Part shown: positions 46,065 through 53,712 of the stretch, piece after piece
Layout: the number at the start of each line of letters is the position of its first letter
Position numbering within the stretch: position 1 is the stretch's first letter
DNA from: Niastella sp. OAS944
GTDB taxonomy: Bacteria; Bacteroidota; Bacteroidia; Chitinophagales; Chitinophagaceae
Assembly: GCA_024809215.1 (NCBI GenBank)
Contig: JANUBW010000012.1
Location: 248,001-312,000, forward strand
Length of the DNA: 64,000 nt
Direction of reading: 5' to 3'
The notes under the pieces: model-generated
What the model was told of the DNA's origin: nothing
Seen by the model: the letters and a program-made list of their open reading frames with translations, nothing else
The model's database searches: none
Translations under genes and position numbers: made by a program

Positions 46065-46079
46065 CAGGTAGTAGTCTTA
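46051..46079 (+). promoter_or_regulatory. ECF41-type promoter of the doxX-like gene, inside the sigma gene's 3' end
   Basis: TGTCACA (46051-46057), 16 bp, GTCTTA (46074-46079) repeats the motif found before the sigma gene. The -10 overlaps the ATG at 46079, so transcription should start near 46085 and translation at the ATG at 46100. Confidence 0.7.
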
Positions 46080-46099
46080 TGGTTGTAAAAAATCAAAAG

Positions 46100-46459
46100 A
46101 TGAAAAAAGACAAGATCATTTACTGGGTACTAACCATTTTATTAAGTCTTAGTTTGGCCCTGGCAGGTATTATGTATATAACAGCGCCTGTAATGGCAAC
46201 AGGCTTCAGCCACCTGGGCTTTCCTGCTTATTTTAGAGTTGAATTAGGAGTGGCTAAGATCATTGGTGCAGTGGTGCTGTTGCTTCCTGTGATACCCGGG
46301 CGAGTAAAAGAATGGGCCTACATAGGTACCGCCATTGTTTTTATATCTGCATTTATTGCCCACACTTCTGTTGATGGCGTTCGTACAACCACCAGCGCCA
46401 TTATTTTCATTGGCATTTGGGCAGCCTCGTTTATTTACTTTAATAAGGTTTCGCGGTAG
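46100..46459 (+). CDS. DoxX-like four-helix membrane protein (119 aa)
   Basis: Four hydrophobic helices (IYWVLTILLSLSLALAGIMY, FRVELGVAKIIGAVVLLLPV, EWAYIGTAIVFISAFIAHTS, TTSAIIFIGIWAASFIYF) match the DoxX/DoxX-like pattern, including Gly/Lys in RVELGVAKIIG. DoxX proteins are linked to quinone-dependent or oxidative-stress reactions, but the role here is unknown. I start at 46100 rather than 46079 because the predicted ECF41 promoter lies over the earlier ATG. The 3' end overlaps the convergent hydroxylase gene by 20 bp. Confidence 0.85.
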   Translation: MKKDKIIYWVLTILLSLSLALAGIMYITAPVMATGFSHLGFPAYFRVELGVAKIIGAVVLLLPVIPGRVKEWAYIGTAIVFISAFIAHTSVDGVRTTTSAIIFIGIWAASFIYFNKVSR

Positions 46460-47264
46460 TAGCGCTTTCAAAAGTTTCATCAAACAACGGGCTTTCTGTT
46501 TTCTTCCATTTATCCCAAAATGTAAAGTACAATCCAAAATTATATTTGAATTGTTTATGGTGCAGCCCATGATGGGTTGCACCAATTAACCATCTTCCCA
46601 ATATATGTTTATGAAACCGCGCCGGATATATTTCTATATCAAGATGATTAACGACGCTGCTAAAGGTCATAAAAGTCAACTGAAGTAATATCATCACCGG
46701 GTGCATGGGAACCATCATTAAAATAACAGGAAGCGAAACTGACAACAACAAGCCTTCCAACGGATGAAAGGAAAAGGCCGTCCAGGGTGAGGTAATATTG
46801 CTTTGGTGATGTACCTTATGAATCAACTTAAACAGTTTGGGTTTATGCAGTAACCTGTGCATCCAATAGTAATAAGTTTCATCAATTAGCATTGAGAGTA
46901 TTAAACTTGCCGGCAACCACCACAAGCCGTATTTACTTATATCAGTATAAATAGCCGTATACCCTTTCTCCCATAATAAGATCATTATTGTTCCTATCAA
47001 TGCAAAGATCAACGCCGTTACCAGGCTGCGGCTTATTTCTCTTTTAAACTGCCGGGGAGAATATGGCTTTTTACTGATCTTTCTTTGTTTAAATTTTGCA
47101 GGGAACCAGGCATAAAAGATGAGATAAAATAAACCCGACACCAGGAAGTACCTGCCTACAATTATGGCAAAGAACGCCACAAATGTTATCATGAACCACA
47201 ATGGCTGCAATACATCGGGGATAAACATATAATAAAACCATAAAAAACATGCCACCGCTTTCAA
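46440..47264 (-). CDS. Fatty-acid hydroxylase / sterol desaturase superfamily membrane enzyme (274 aa)
   Basis: Three di-iron His boxes are present: HRLLH (136-140), HKVHH (149-153) and HHGLHH (231-236), plus His207 in VVNHLDI. Hydrophobic helices occupy about residues 20-55, 80-100, 112-128 and 178-203. The superfamily hydroxylates or desaturates fatty acyl chains, sterols or carotenoids; the substrate cannot be told here. It converges on the DoxX gene with a short overlap and is divergent from the repeat protein with a 29-bp gap. Confidence 0.9.
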   Translation of the reverse strand: MKAVACFLWFYYMFIPDVLQPLWFMITFVAFFAIIVGRYFLVSGLFYLIFYAWFPAKFKQRKISKKPYSPRQFKREISRSLVTALIFALIGTIMILLWEKGYTAIYTDISKYGLWWLPASLILSMLIDETYYYWMHRLLHKPKLFKLIHKVHHQSNITSPWTAFSFHPLEGLLLSVSLPVILMMVPMHPVMILLQLTFMTFSSVVNHLDIEIYPARFHKHILGRWLIGATHHGLHHKQFKYNFGLYFTFWDKWKKTESPLFDETFESATTAKPY

Positions 47265-47293
47265 TCTTACAGGCTGCGTATTATTTTTAGCCC

Positions 47294-47701
47294 ATGAAAC
47301 ATTTATTACTCCTAACCCTGTCTTTACTGTTCATGGTGCTCTCCTATTCGCAAACCATCAGGGCCAGTAATTATACTACCAAATATACCATCAATAGCGA
47401 TGGTACCATCCGTAACAGCAGCTATTCAACAGTGGGTTACATAAAGAGTAATGGTTCTATACAAAATGGCAGTTATCAAACCATCGGTTACCTTAAAGAC
47501 GATGGCCGGGTACAGAACGCAAGCTATTCTACCGTAGGTTATATTAAAGAAGATGGCCGGGTACAAAACGGCAGTTACTCTACCATAGGCTATGTAAAAA
47601 AAGATGGAACTGTACAAAACGGCTCATATAGCACCATTGGCCATGCCAGCGGCGTTAAGAAAGAATGGGCGGCGATCGTGTTCTTCTTTTTTGATTTCTA
47701 A
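47294..47701 (+). CDS. Secreted protein of five 17-residue repeats, beta-flower-like (135 aa)
   Basis: A signal peptide (MKHLLLLTLSLLFMVLSYSQ) is followed by five tandem 17-residue units of the form GYIKxDGxVQNxSYSTI (about residues 29-114), then a short tail KKEWAAIVFFFFDF. At DNA level the unit is 51 bp. The pattern matches what NCBI calls '5-fold beta-flower' proteins, in which each repeat forms one petal. The function is unknown. The aromatic tail could insert in a membrane. Confidence 0.78.
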   Translation: MKHLLLLTLSLLFMVLSYSQTIRASNYTTKYTINSDGTIRNSSYSTVGYIKSNGSIQNGSYQTIGYLKDDGRVQNASYSTVGYIKEDGRVQNGSYSTIGYVKKDGTVQNGSYSTIGHASGVKKEWAAIVFFFFDF

Positions 47702-47706
47702 CTCAC

Positions 47707-48765
47707 TCACAATTTAATATTGGTGAGCTTATCAATAAGCCCGCCAATAGTATTCCCGCTCACCTCCGACTTGATAATATTCTTTACCGTAGGCTTGTCG
47801 ATATTCTTTTCGGTATTGATGAGCGAATCGAATGCGCTTGCCGAACTAAACCCGGGCAGCAATTCAGCTGCCCTTTTAAATAACTCTATGGTTTCTTTGC
47901 TCTTCTTTTCGCCCCTGGCTATTTGATAGGCTGCCACCAATGCTTTTTTTAACAACTGAAGCGTTTCAGGATTTATATTTTGCGACTCCCTTGTAATGAA
48001 TTCAACCACCTCGCCCACATAGTTAGTTGTTAGCGCATCTCGGGTTAATTTTTCCTGGCCAATGATGGAAGTTTTGGCTTTTTTCTCAGTAGTTGCAGCT
48101 GTTAGCACGGGTGCACAATCTTCTTCCCCACTTTCACTATGTGATTCCGCTTTAATCTCAATGTAACCAATATCAAACTCGTCAACACACGATGCTACAT
48201 CCTCTCTGCAAAAGAATTCTTTAAACTTATAATCTTTATGCACGGCCTGCACCAGTATTTTCGCCTGCTCGTATGCATCGCGATAGGTACCGGGCTGGCC
48301 TATTTGTTTAAACAAAAGGGTGGCAAATTTTGCGGCAATAATACTGTTGATCTTGCTCTTGCACGAAATGATCACCAGGTCCTTCTCTAATTCTTTTTCA
48401 GCTATTATCTGCTGCGCAAGCATAAAGGTTTCGCAGGCATTAAAAAATATGAGCGTTGCATTTTCAAGGAAGGTATTCACAATGTCACACATTCGCTCCC
48501 GTTCAATTTTATAATTATTATAAAGCTGCAAACAACCATCTACGCCATGGCCTGAAAAATAAAAAATATCGATGCGCTTTCCATACTTTGTAAACATATC
48601 CTGTAACCGTTCAAAACTGAATGCTTCATCCTTTATATAATAGAGCTTATCGGCAAAAACAAGGTCCTGCATTGTTTCAGAGATCTTCATCGCTTCTTCT
48701 GTAAGGTTTGGCAGTACGTTGTCGATACTATTGGCAAAAGCCGTATAAAAAGTAGGTTTGCTCAT
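47707..48765 (-). CDS. CHAT-like (caspase-fold) cysteine protease (352 aa)
   Basis: The N-terminal domain (residues 1-190) has the clan CD dyad: His73 in FYFSGHGVDG and Cys111 in LIFFNACETFML, with the SGHG and NACE motifs typical of CHAT proteases. There is no signal peptide, so it acts in the cytoplasm. A Ser/Glu-rich linker (about 205-222, AESHSESGEEDCAP) leads to an unrecognised helical C-terminal domain (about 235-352) with TPR-like helices (LKKALVAAYQIARGEKKSKE). It lies 13 bp after the caspase-subtilisin gene in the same direction, so they form an operon. A cascade in which one protease activates the other is inference. Confidence 0.82.
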   Translation of the reverse strand: MSKPTFYTAFANSIDNVLPNLTEEAMKISETMQDLVFADKLYYIKDEAFSFERLQDMFTKYGKRIDIFYFSGHGVDGCLQLYNNYKIERERMCDIVNTFLENATLIFFNACETFMLAQQIIAEKELEKDLVIISCKSKINSIIAAKFATLLFKQIGQPGTYRDAYEQAKILVQAVHKDYKFKEFFCREDVASCVDEFDIGYIEIKAESHSESGEEDCAPVLTAATTEKKAKTSIIGQEKLTRDALTTNYVGEVVEFITRESQNINPETLQLLKKALVAAYQIARGEKKSKETIELFKRAAELLPGFSSASAFDSLINTEKNIDKPTVKNIIKSEVSGNTIGGLIDKLTNIKL

Positions 48766-48778
48766 GGTAAACGTTTTA

Positions 48779-51385
48779 TTACAACAATGCTTTCAGGGTG
48801 GTTGAAGCATAGGGTGATGCCTTTATAAGCGTTTTAAATTTATCGCGGGCGGCAGGCCGGTTAAAGTAATCCTGGTCGGCGCCATCAAGGTCGAGCGTAT
48901 CGAGGTAATCGAACAACGCAGGGTCTTTATACAGCACCTGCATTATTTCAACCGACATCATTTCCTGTAATTGTTTATCGGTTGGCTGCACCGTTTCGGG
49001 CAGGGCTCCCTTCTCGGGTAATGCACGGAACCATTGCGATACAAACTTGCCAATACCCAGGAAACTTACTGATGCTTCTTCTGCAGGCTTTAGTTCCATG
49101 GCGAGTATATTGTCAGACATGTCCAATGCCGCACTGGCCTTTAGTGAGCCATTACCGTAATATTTTTTATAACCGGGATAATCGACGCCACCGCTTTGGA
49201 ACAAAGCCTGCCGCACGGCTTCCGCCTGCTTCCACGTGCCCTTGTATTGTTTATCTATCAACTCCTGGCGATTGTAAGCGATCCATAGTGCAGCTGCTGC
49301 CGCTATTTGTGGTGTGGCCGATGAAGTACCACCACCAGCTTTTGAAAAGCGGTAATTGTTATTGGGATTATTGTTGGCCCAGGCTAAATTGGGTGTATAG
49401 GCTGCCAGCGCTGTCTGCATGGCTTTTTCCGGTCCCCAGTTGCCTTGCATGGTATCGCCACCTTCGGAGCGTAATTTCATTTCTTCTTCATTCGCTGCAA
49501 AATCATACGGCTTTTCATTATAACAAACGCCACAGGCAGCAATTACCCGGTCGAACCGCGCGGGGTACATCACTGCTTTTGGGGTTAATTTGCTGATGCC
49601 TTTTATCCAGTTATTCCCGGCAGCGGTCACTATCACTACGCCGGCTTCATACGCTTTATTCACGGCTTTTGCCACCCGCCGTGTTGGGTAACCCGCCATC
49701 GACATAGTGATCACCTCACAACCCATTTCTATTGCATATTCGATACCCTGCGCCACATCGTTTGCATTGAATGCATTGTATACTGTATCGCATATACGAA
49801 TGGGAATGATCTTCGCGAAGGGAATTCCGCCGAAAAATCCTTCATAACCGGTATAGCTATCGTCTTTCTTTATGTAATTGCCTGCCAGTATGGCCAGGGT
49901 GGCAGAACCATGCCCATCCTGCTCCATAAACTTTATGCGGTTCATTACATCGGTACCTTTGTTATCTGGTTCGCCATTCACAAAGCTCACGCCTGCTTCT
50001 TTTACCAGGAACCTGGGTGTTGCCGGATGGGTGGGAATATAACCGGTATCGATGTGTGCGATCTTAATAATATCATCCGGCACTGTACTCAATTCATCGG
50101 TGATCTTCAATTTCTTTCTTACCCTTGCGGCTGCCATTCTTAATTGAGAATGAATATCGTCGAGATGCCAGATAAATTCATCGATGCCTAATGTTGCGGG
50201 CGGCTTGGGCCAGTTAGACATATAACTGTTCCCATCTGCCGATTTAGCTATGGGCGATTCTTTCAGGTATTTGCTTTTTGCATCGGGCTCAACAAAAGCT
50301 TCGGGGTTCGTAGCCCTTAAGGAAAAATATTCTTTATAGGCTTCGTCCCAGCTATTGGTGGCATCCTGTCCCGCTTCTTTCAACTGTATAGCAGGTGTTG
50401 CGGTTACATCGCGTTTTACAGTTGCGTCATTTCCCAAATCAATCAACAGGCCTTCTTTTACTTTCTGTGGCACGGCATGTTGCTCAGGATCAAAAAAGGT
50501 AAATGGGTTTGTTCCATTACTATTTACCTGAAAGATCTTTTCTTTACGAAACAGATCGGCGCCGGAGCCATAGGTAAATAACGTGGGGGTTTGAATGGCC
50601 GGTATCTGCTTCAGGATCTTTTCAAGCCAGTCTTCATAATTAGTAATAGCCTTATTGGTACTCAGTACTTTTTTAATAGTGCTGGTGAATAAACCATAAC
50701 CATCCCATTCACTTGCTTTTTCTTCATCGCGACAGGCGGCCAGCAACAATACAGTGGCTGCAATATCTTCCCGTATCACTATTGGTTTATGGGTGGCACT
50801 GTAATATTGTTCCTTATTCTTTTTATAAGCGTTGAACGTAATATGCCTGGGCGCATTTCGTGTAACCAGGTTCATCTTTTTTGTAATTTCTTCCAGCAAC
50901 CCACCTACTTCAATATCCTTGGGCGAATCAGCCGCTTTTGATATTGAACCGCTATGACAACTGTCGGAGATCATTAAAACGCGAACGCCTTTTTGAAACT
51001 TACTGAAGTGCTGCCACAATTCATCATCAACATACTGGCGGTCGTACAGGCACCAGGTTTCATCCAATGCATCTGTATCTTCATCAAAGTTCAGGTCTTC
51101 AATTTGTCCGCCGTGGCCGGAATAGGTAATGAAAAGAAAGTCGCCGCTTTTCAATATTTTACTGAATTGTTCGAGGTATTTATCGAGGTTGGCAGAAATG
51201 GGCATCTCTGCACCCTGGCTGCCCGATGACAATAACAGTTTACGGTTTTTGATGCCGGCTTTTTCGGCGAGTTCATGAAAGAAAAGGGCGTCATTCTCGC
51301 AACAATACAATTGACCGTTCCAACCATCATAATGAGTAGGATCAACATTATTTAATCCAATGTGGAGTGAATAGGCGTTTGGCAT
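48779..51385 (-). CDS. Caspase (metacaspase-like) - subtilisin fusion protease (868 aa)
   Basis: The N-terminal caspase/C14 domain (about 1-275) has His91 in FITYSGHGGQ and Cys143 in MISDSCHSGS. A second part (about 435-765) is a complete subtilase: Asp446 in HIDTGY, His492 in DGHGSATLAI, oxyanion Asn591 in TAAGNN and nucleophile Ser688 in GGGTSSATP. The linker (276-434) and the acidic C-terminal tail (about 765-868) are unrecognised. With no signal peptide it should be cytoplasmic, unlike most subtilases. Two complete catalytic sites in one chain, next to a CHAT protease gene and divergent from an EcsC gene, suggest a self-contained proteolytic switch, possibly in defence or cell death. Confidence 0.88.
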   Translation of the reverse strand: MPNAYSLHIGLNNVDPTHYDGWNGQLYCCENDALFFHELAEKAGIKNRKLLLSSGSQGAEMPISANLDKYLEQFSKILKSGDFLFITYSGHGGQIEDLNFDEDTDALDETWCLYDRQYVDDELWQHFSKFQKGVRVLMISDSCHSGSISKAADSPKDIEVGGLLEEITKKMNLVTRNAPRHITFNAYKKNKEQYYSATHKPIVIREDIAATVLLLAACRDEEKASEWDGYGLFTSTIKKVLSTNKAITNYEDWLEKILKQIPAIQTPTLFTYGSGADLFRKEKIFQVNSNGTNPFTFFDPEQHAVPQKVKEGLLIDLGNDATVKRDVTATPAIQLKEAGQDATNSWDEAYKEYFSLRATNPEAFVEPDAKSKYLKESPIAKSADGNSYMSNWPKPPATLGIDEFIWHLDDIHSQLRMAAARVRKKLKITDELSTVPDDIIKIAHIDTGYIPTHPATPRFLVKEAGVSFVNGEPDNKGTDVMNRIKFMEQDGHGSATLAILAGNYIKKDDSYTGYEGFFGGIPFAKIIPIRICDTVYNAFNANDVAQGIEYAIEMGCEVITMSMAGYPTRRVAKAVNKAYEAGVVIVTAAGNNWIKGISKLTPKAVMYPARFDRVIAACGVCYNEKPYDFAANEEEMKLRSEGGDTMQGNWGPEKAMQTALAAYTPNLAWANNNPNNNYRFSKAGGGTSSATPQIAAAAALWIAYNRQELIDKQYKGTWKQAEAVRQALFQSGGVDYPGYKKYYGNGSLKASAALDMSDNILAMELKPAEEASVSFLGIGKFVSQWFRALPEKGALPETVQPTDKQLQEMMSVEIMQVLYKDPALFDYLDTLDLDGADQDYFNRPAARDKFKTLIKASPYASTTLKALL

Positions 51386-51408
51386 AGCAATACAATTAAT
51401 GGTTCAAT

Positions 51409-51438
51409 CAAACTGTAGAGGTACAATGAATTACTCAA
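51409..51438 (-). promoter_or_regulatory. Candidate promoter of the caspase-subtilisin/CHAT operon
   Basis: On the minus strand TTG (51436-51438) lies 18 nt before TACAGTTTG (51409-51417), a -7-like box with one extra spacer base, about 25 bp ahead of the ATG at 51385. Confidence 0.35.
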
Positions 51439-51531
51439 CTAATTACAGGTGTTTTTCACGTTTTTTTGGGTTGGAAGGGGTGAATTTACGGGCGGCACGG
51501 CTTTTTAATGTCATAATCGTAAATTAGGTCA

Positions 51532-52257
51532 ATGACAAACTATGATCAGATAATGAGGCGTGAGTTGTTTACGTGGCAGCGAAAGATGATGCGTAAGCCG
51601 GGGATATTGAACAGGTTGTCGAAAAGAGCACAGGATAAGCTCAATAGCATTATACCCGAAAAGGTACATAATGCCATTACTGTAGCCATTAAACAAATGG
51701 TGCGGGGCGTTTTGTTTGGCGCCAAACTTACCACGCGCGAAAAAGTGGTACAGCTTAAACTGGAAGCAACCGATGCTACCGTTGAGGAAATAATAAAGCG
51801 ATATCGCACTACCGCTACTGTAGAAGGTGCGCTTACGGGCGCAGGCGGCTTCTGGCTGGGCCTTGCCGATTTTCCGTTGCTTATTGCCATAAAGATAAAA
51901 ATGCTATTTGAGATAGCGGCTACGTATGGCTTCTCCACCAATGATTACAAGGAACGTGTTTATATACTTCACATCTTTCAACTCGCTTTTTCTTCTGCCC
52001 AACATAGAAGAAAAGTATTTATGGAAATGAAAGACTGGAATGTTCGATCGAAAAGCCTGCCCAACGATATGGACCAGTTTGACTGGCGGCCCTTTCAACA
52101 GGAGTATCGCGATTATATTGACATTGCCAAACTTGCGCAACTTATACCGGTAATTGGTGCACCGGTTGGGGCCGTAGTAAATTACCGCCTTATTCGCAAA
52201 CTGGGTTTTACTGCAAAAATGGCTTACCATATGCGGTTGATGGAAGCGAACCAATAA
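51532..52257 (+). CDS. EcsC-family protein (241 aa)
   Basis: The Gly-rich amphipathic core VEGALTGAGGFWLGLADFPL, followed by LIAIKIKMLFEIAATYGF, and the late glycine segment VIGAPVGAVVNYRLIRKLG match the EcsC family (PF12787). EcsC family members are membrane-associated and their biochemical role is unresolved. Here the gene is divergent from the caspase-subtilisin/CHAT operon with a 146-bp gap, so it may be the membrane-acting partner or the cleavage target of those proteases. This is inferred from position only. Confidence 0.82.
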   Translation: MTNYDQIMRRELFTWQRKMMRKPGILNRLSKRAQDKLNSIIPEKVHNAITVAIKQMVRGVLFGAKLTTREKVVQLKLEATDATVEEIIKRYRTTATVEGALTGAGGFWLGLADFPLLIAIKIKMLFEIAATYGFSTNDYKERVYILHIFQLAFSSAQHRRKVFMEMKDWNVRSKSLPNDMDQFDWRPFQQEYRDYIDIAKLAQLIPVIGAPVGAVVNYRLIRKLGFTAKMAYHMRLMEANQ

Positions 52258-52322
52258 CGTATTTCAACTGCCATTATCCTCAATTCATACACCCTGTACT
52301 GGTTTACACTTTTTGCCGGCTA

Positions 52323-52330
52323 TAGTTTTG
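52323..52330 (+). promoter_or_regulatory. -7 box of the ZU5-like lipoprotein gene
   Basis: TAGTTTTG matches TAnnTTTG exactly, 38 bp before the ATG at 52368. Confidence 0.5.
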
Positions 52331-52367
52331 GGCACTGAAACTCACCGTGTAAAAAACTATCATCACT

Positions 52368-53621
52368 ATGTTACAACGAATAAGTGTAGCCCTATGGGCC
52401 TGTGTATTTACGTGCCTGTTATTCTCATGCAAAAAAGATAATGATACCCCCGAAGACCCCGTTTATAACCGCGAAGGCGTAGCAACACCGGTAGGGACCG
52501 TTGATGGTACAGCTACTCAAAAAACAATTGGGGCCGAAGGCGGCGCTCTTACCAGCACCGACGGACGTATAAAACTCACCATCCCCGCAGGAGCTGTTAG
52601 CAGCGCACAACAATTCAGCATTCAACCAATCAGCAATCAAAATCCTTTGGCCGTGGGAAAAGCCTATCGCCTGGAACCGCACAATGTAACCTTTAGCAAA
52701 CCAGTAACCTTAGAATTCACCTATACCGAAGAGGACCTTAATAACACCATACCCGAAGCATTGGGCATTGCTTACCAGGATGACAAAGGCGTATGGCAGG
52801 CACAGGGTTCTGTTACCACCGACCTGGCAAACAGAAAAGTAAAAGTAGCTACTACTCACTTTAGCGACTGGAGCCTGTTTGAAAGCTTTTATCTCATTAG
52901 CTCAGCATCTACATTACCAACAAATGGTACCGCCGATTTGGAAGTATTTACTACTGAAGATATTCTGGAACCACTTGTACCGGGCCAGCAGGTACCTATG
53001 GGTAAAAAGATCTCTGTAGCCACAACCAATATAAAAGAATGGAAACTGGCCGGCGCCGGTAACCTGCAACCGAACGGCGCCAAAGCCGTATATAAAGCGC
53101 CGGCCACCGTACCTGCTATTAACCCCGTGGCCATCAGCGTTAGCCTCGACTTTAATAAACGCGGAAAATACTTACTGGTAAAGCATATAAACATAACCGG
53201 CGATGATGGTGAAATAGAAGTAAGAGTAGCGGGCGGCGCCTGGGTAAAACAACCGGCTTCACCAGCTGTTAAAATGGGGCCCGATAATATTGCCATGGCC
53301 GATTCAGATGGCGATGAAAATGGCTGGTATGTACTCATAAGGTTTGTTGGCGGCGTAGGCACACACCCTTTCAAAGACCCTACAGCCATATGGGGCACCC
53401 ATGTACATTACCATATAACCGGTGGCAACAACTATACCTGCGCGTATATAAAAGCCGATGGTGAATTTGTGGCCAGCGGCGGTGGTGTCACTATTACAAG
53501 TATGGGCGATGACGACGGCTTTATAAAAGGCACATTTTTAATACAGCCTGCCGGTTATGGCGACAACCTTAGGCAAACCGCAACCGTTGAAGGCAAATTC
53601 AGGGTAAGAAAAAGCTGGTAA
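52368..53621 (+). CDS. Lipoprotein with ZU5-like domain (417 aa)
   Basis: The lipoprotein signal has its Cys at residue 21 (LLFSC). A ZU5-like segment (about 50-150) shows IGAEGGALTSTDGRIKLTIP and PAGAVSSAQQFSIQPI, followed by a long beta-rich region with no recognised domain (EWKLAGAGNLQPNGAKAVYK; DDGEIEVRVAGGAWVKQ). Proteins of this layout are common, poorly characterised surface lipoproteins in Bacteroidota. It has its own -7 box and a clear downstream terminator, so it is a single-gene unit. Confidence 0.82.
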   Translation: MLQRISVALWACVFTCLLFSCKKDNDTPEDPVYNREGVATPVGTVDGTATQKTIGAEGGALTSTDGRIKLTIPAGAVSSAQQFSIQPISNQNPLAVGKAYRLEPHNVTFSKPVTLEFTYTEEDLNNTIPEALGIAYQDDKGVWQAQGSVTTDLANRKVKVATTHFSDWSLFESFYLISSASTLPTNGTADLEVFTTEDILEPLVPGQQVPMGKKISVATTNIKEWKLAGAGNLQPNGAKAVYKAPATVPAINPVAISVSLDFNKRGKYLLVKHINITGDDGEIEVRVAGGAWVKQPASPAVKMGPDNIAMADSDGDENGWYVLIRFVGGVGTHPFKDPTAIWGTHVHYHITGGNNYTCAYIKADGEFVASGGGVTITSMGDDDGFIKGTFLIQPAGYGDNLRQTATVEGKFRVRKSW

Positions 53622-53643
53622 TAAAAATAAGTTTAGGTGGTTT

Positions 53644-53680
53644 AAGGTGAGTTGCTCCAATGGCGGAGGCTCACCTTTTT
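53644..53680 (+). terminator. Terminator after the ZU5-like lipoprotein gene
   Basis: AAGGTGAG pairs with CTCACCTT, with an inner CTCC/GGAG stem, and ends in TTTTT (53676-53680). It lies before the true start of the next gene at 53713. Confidence 0.7.
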
Positions 53681-53712
53681 GTCGTAAATTCAAGGAAATT
53701 AAACCTTACTAC

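Noticed and set aside
51532..52257. Gasdermin-like pore protein as target of the proteases
   Set aside because: The sequence fits EcsC (glycine-rich GALTGAGGFWLGLADF), not the bacterial gasdermin fold.
53647..53712. Upstream start of the prolyl oligopeptidase gene
   Set aside because: It would lie within the terminator hairpin of the previous gene and place polar residues before the signal-like N-terminus.
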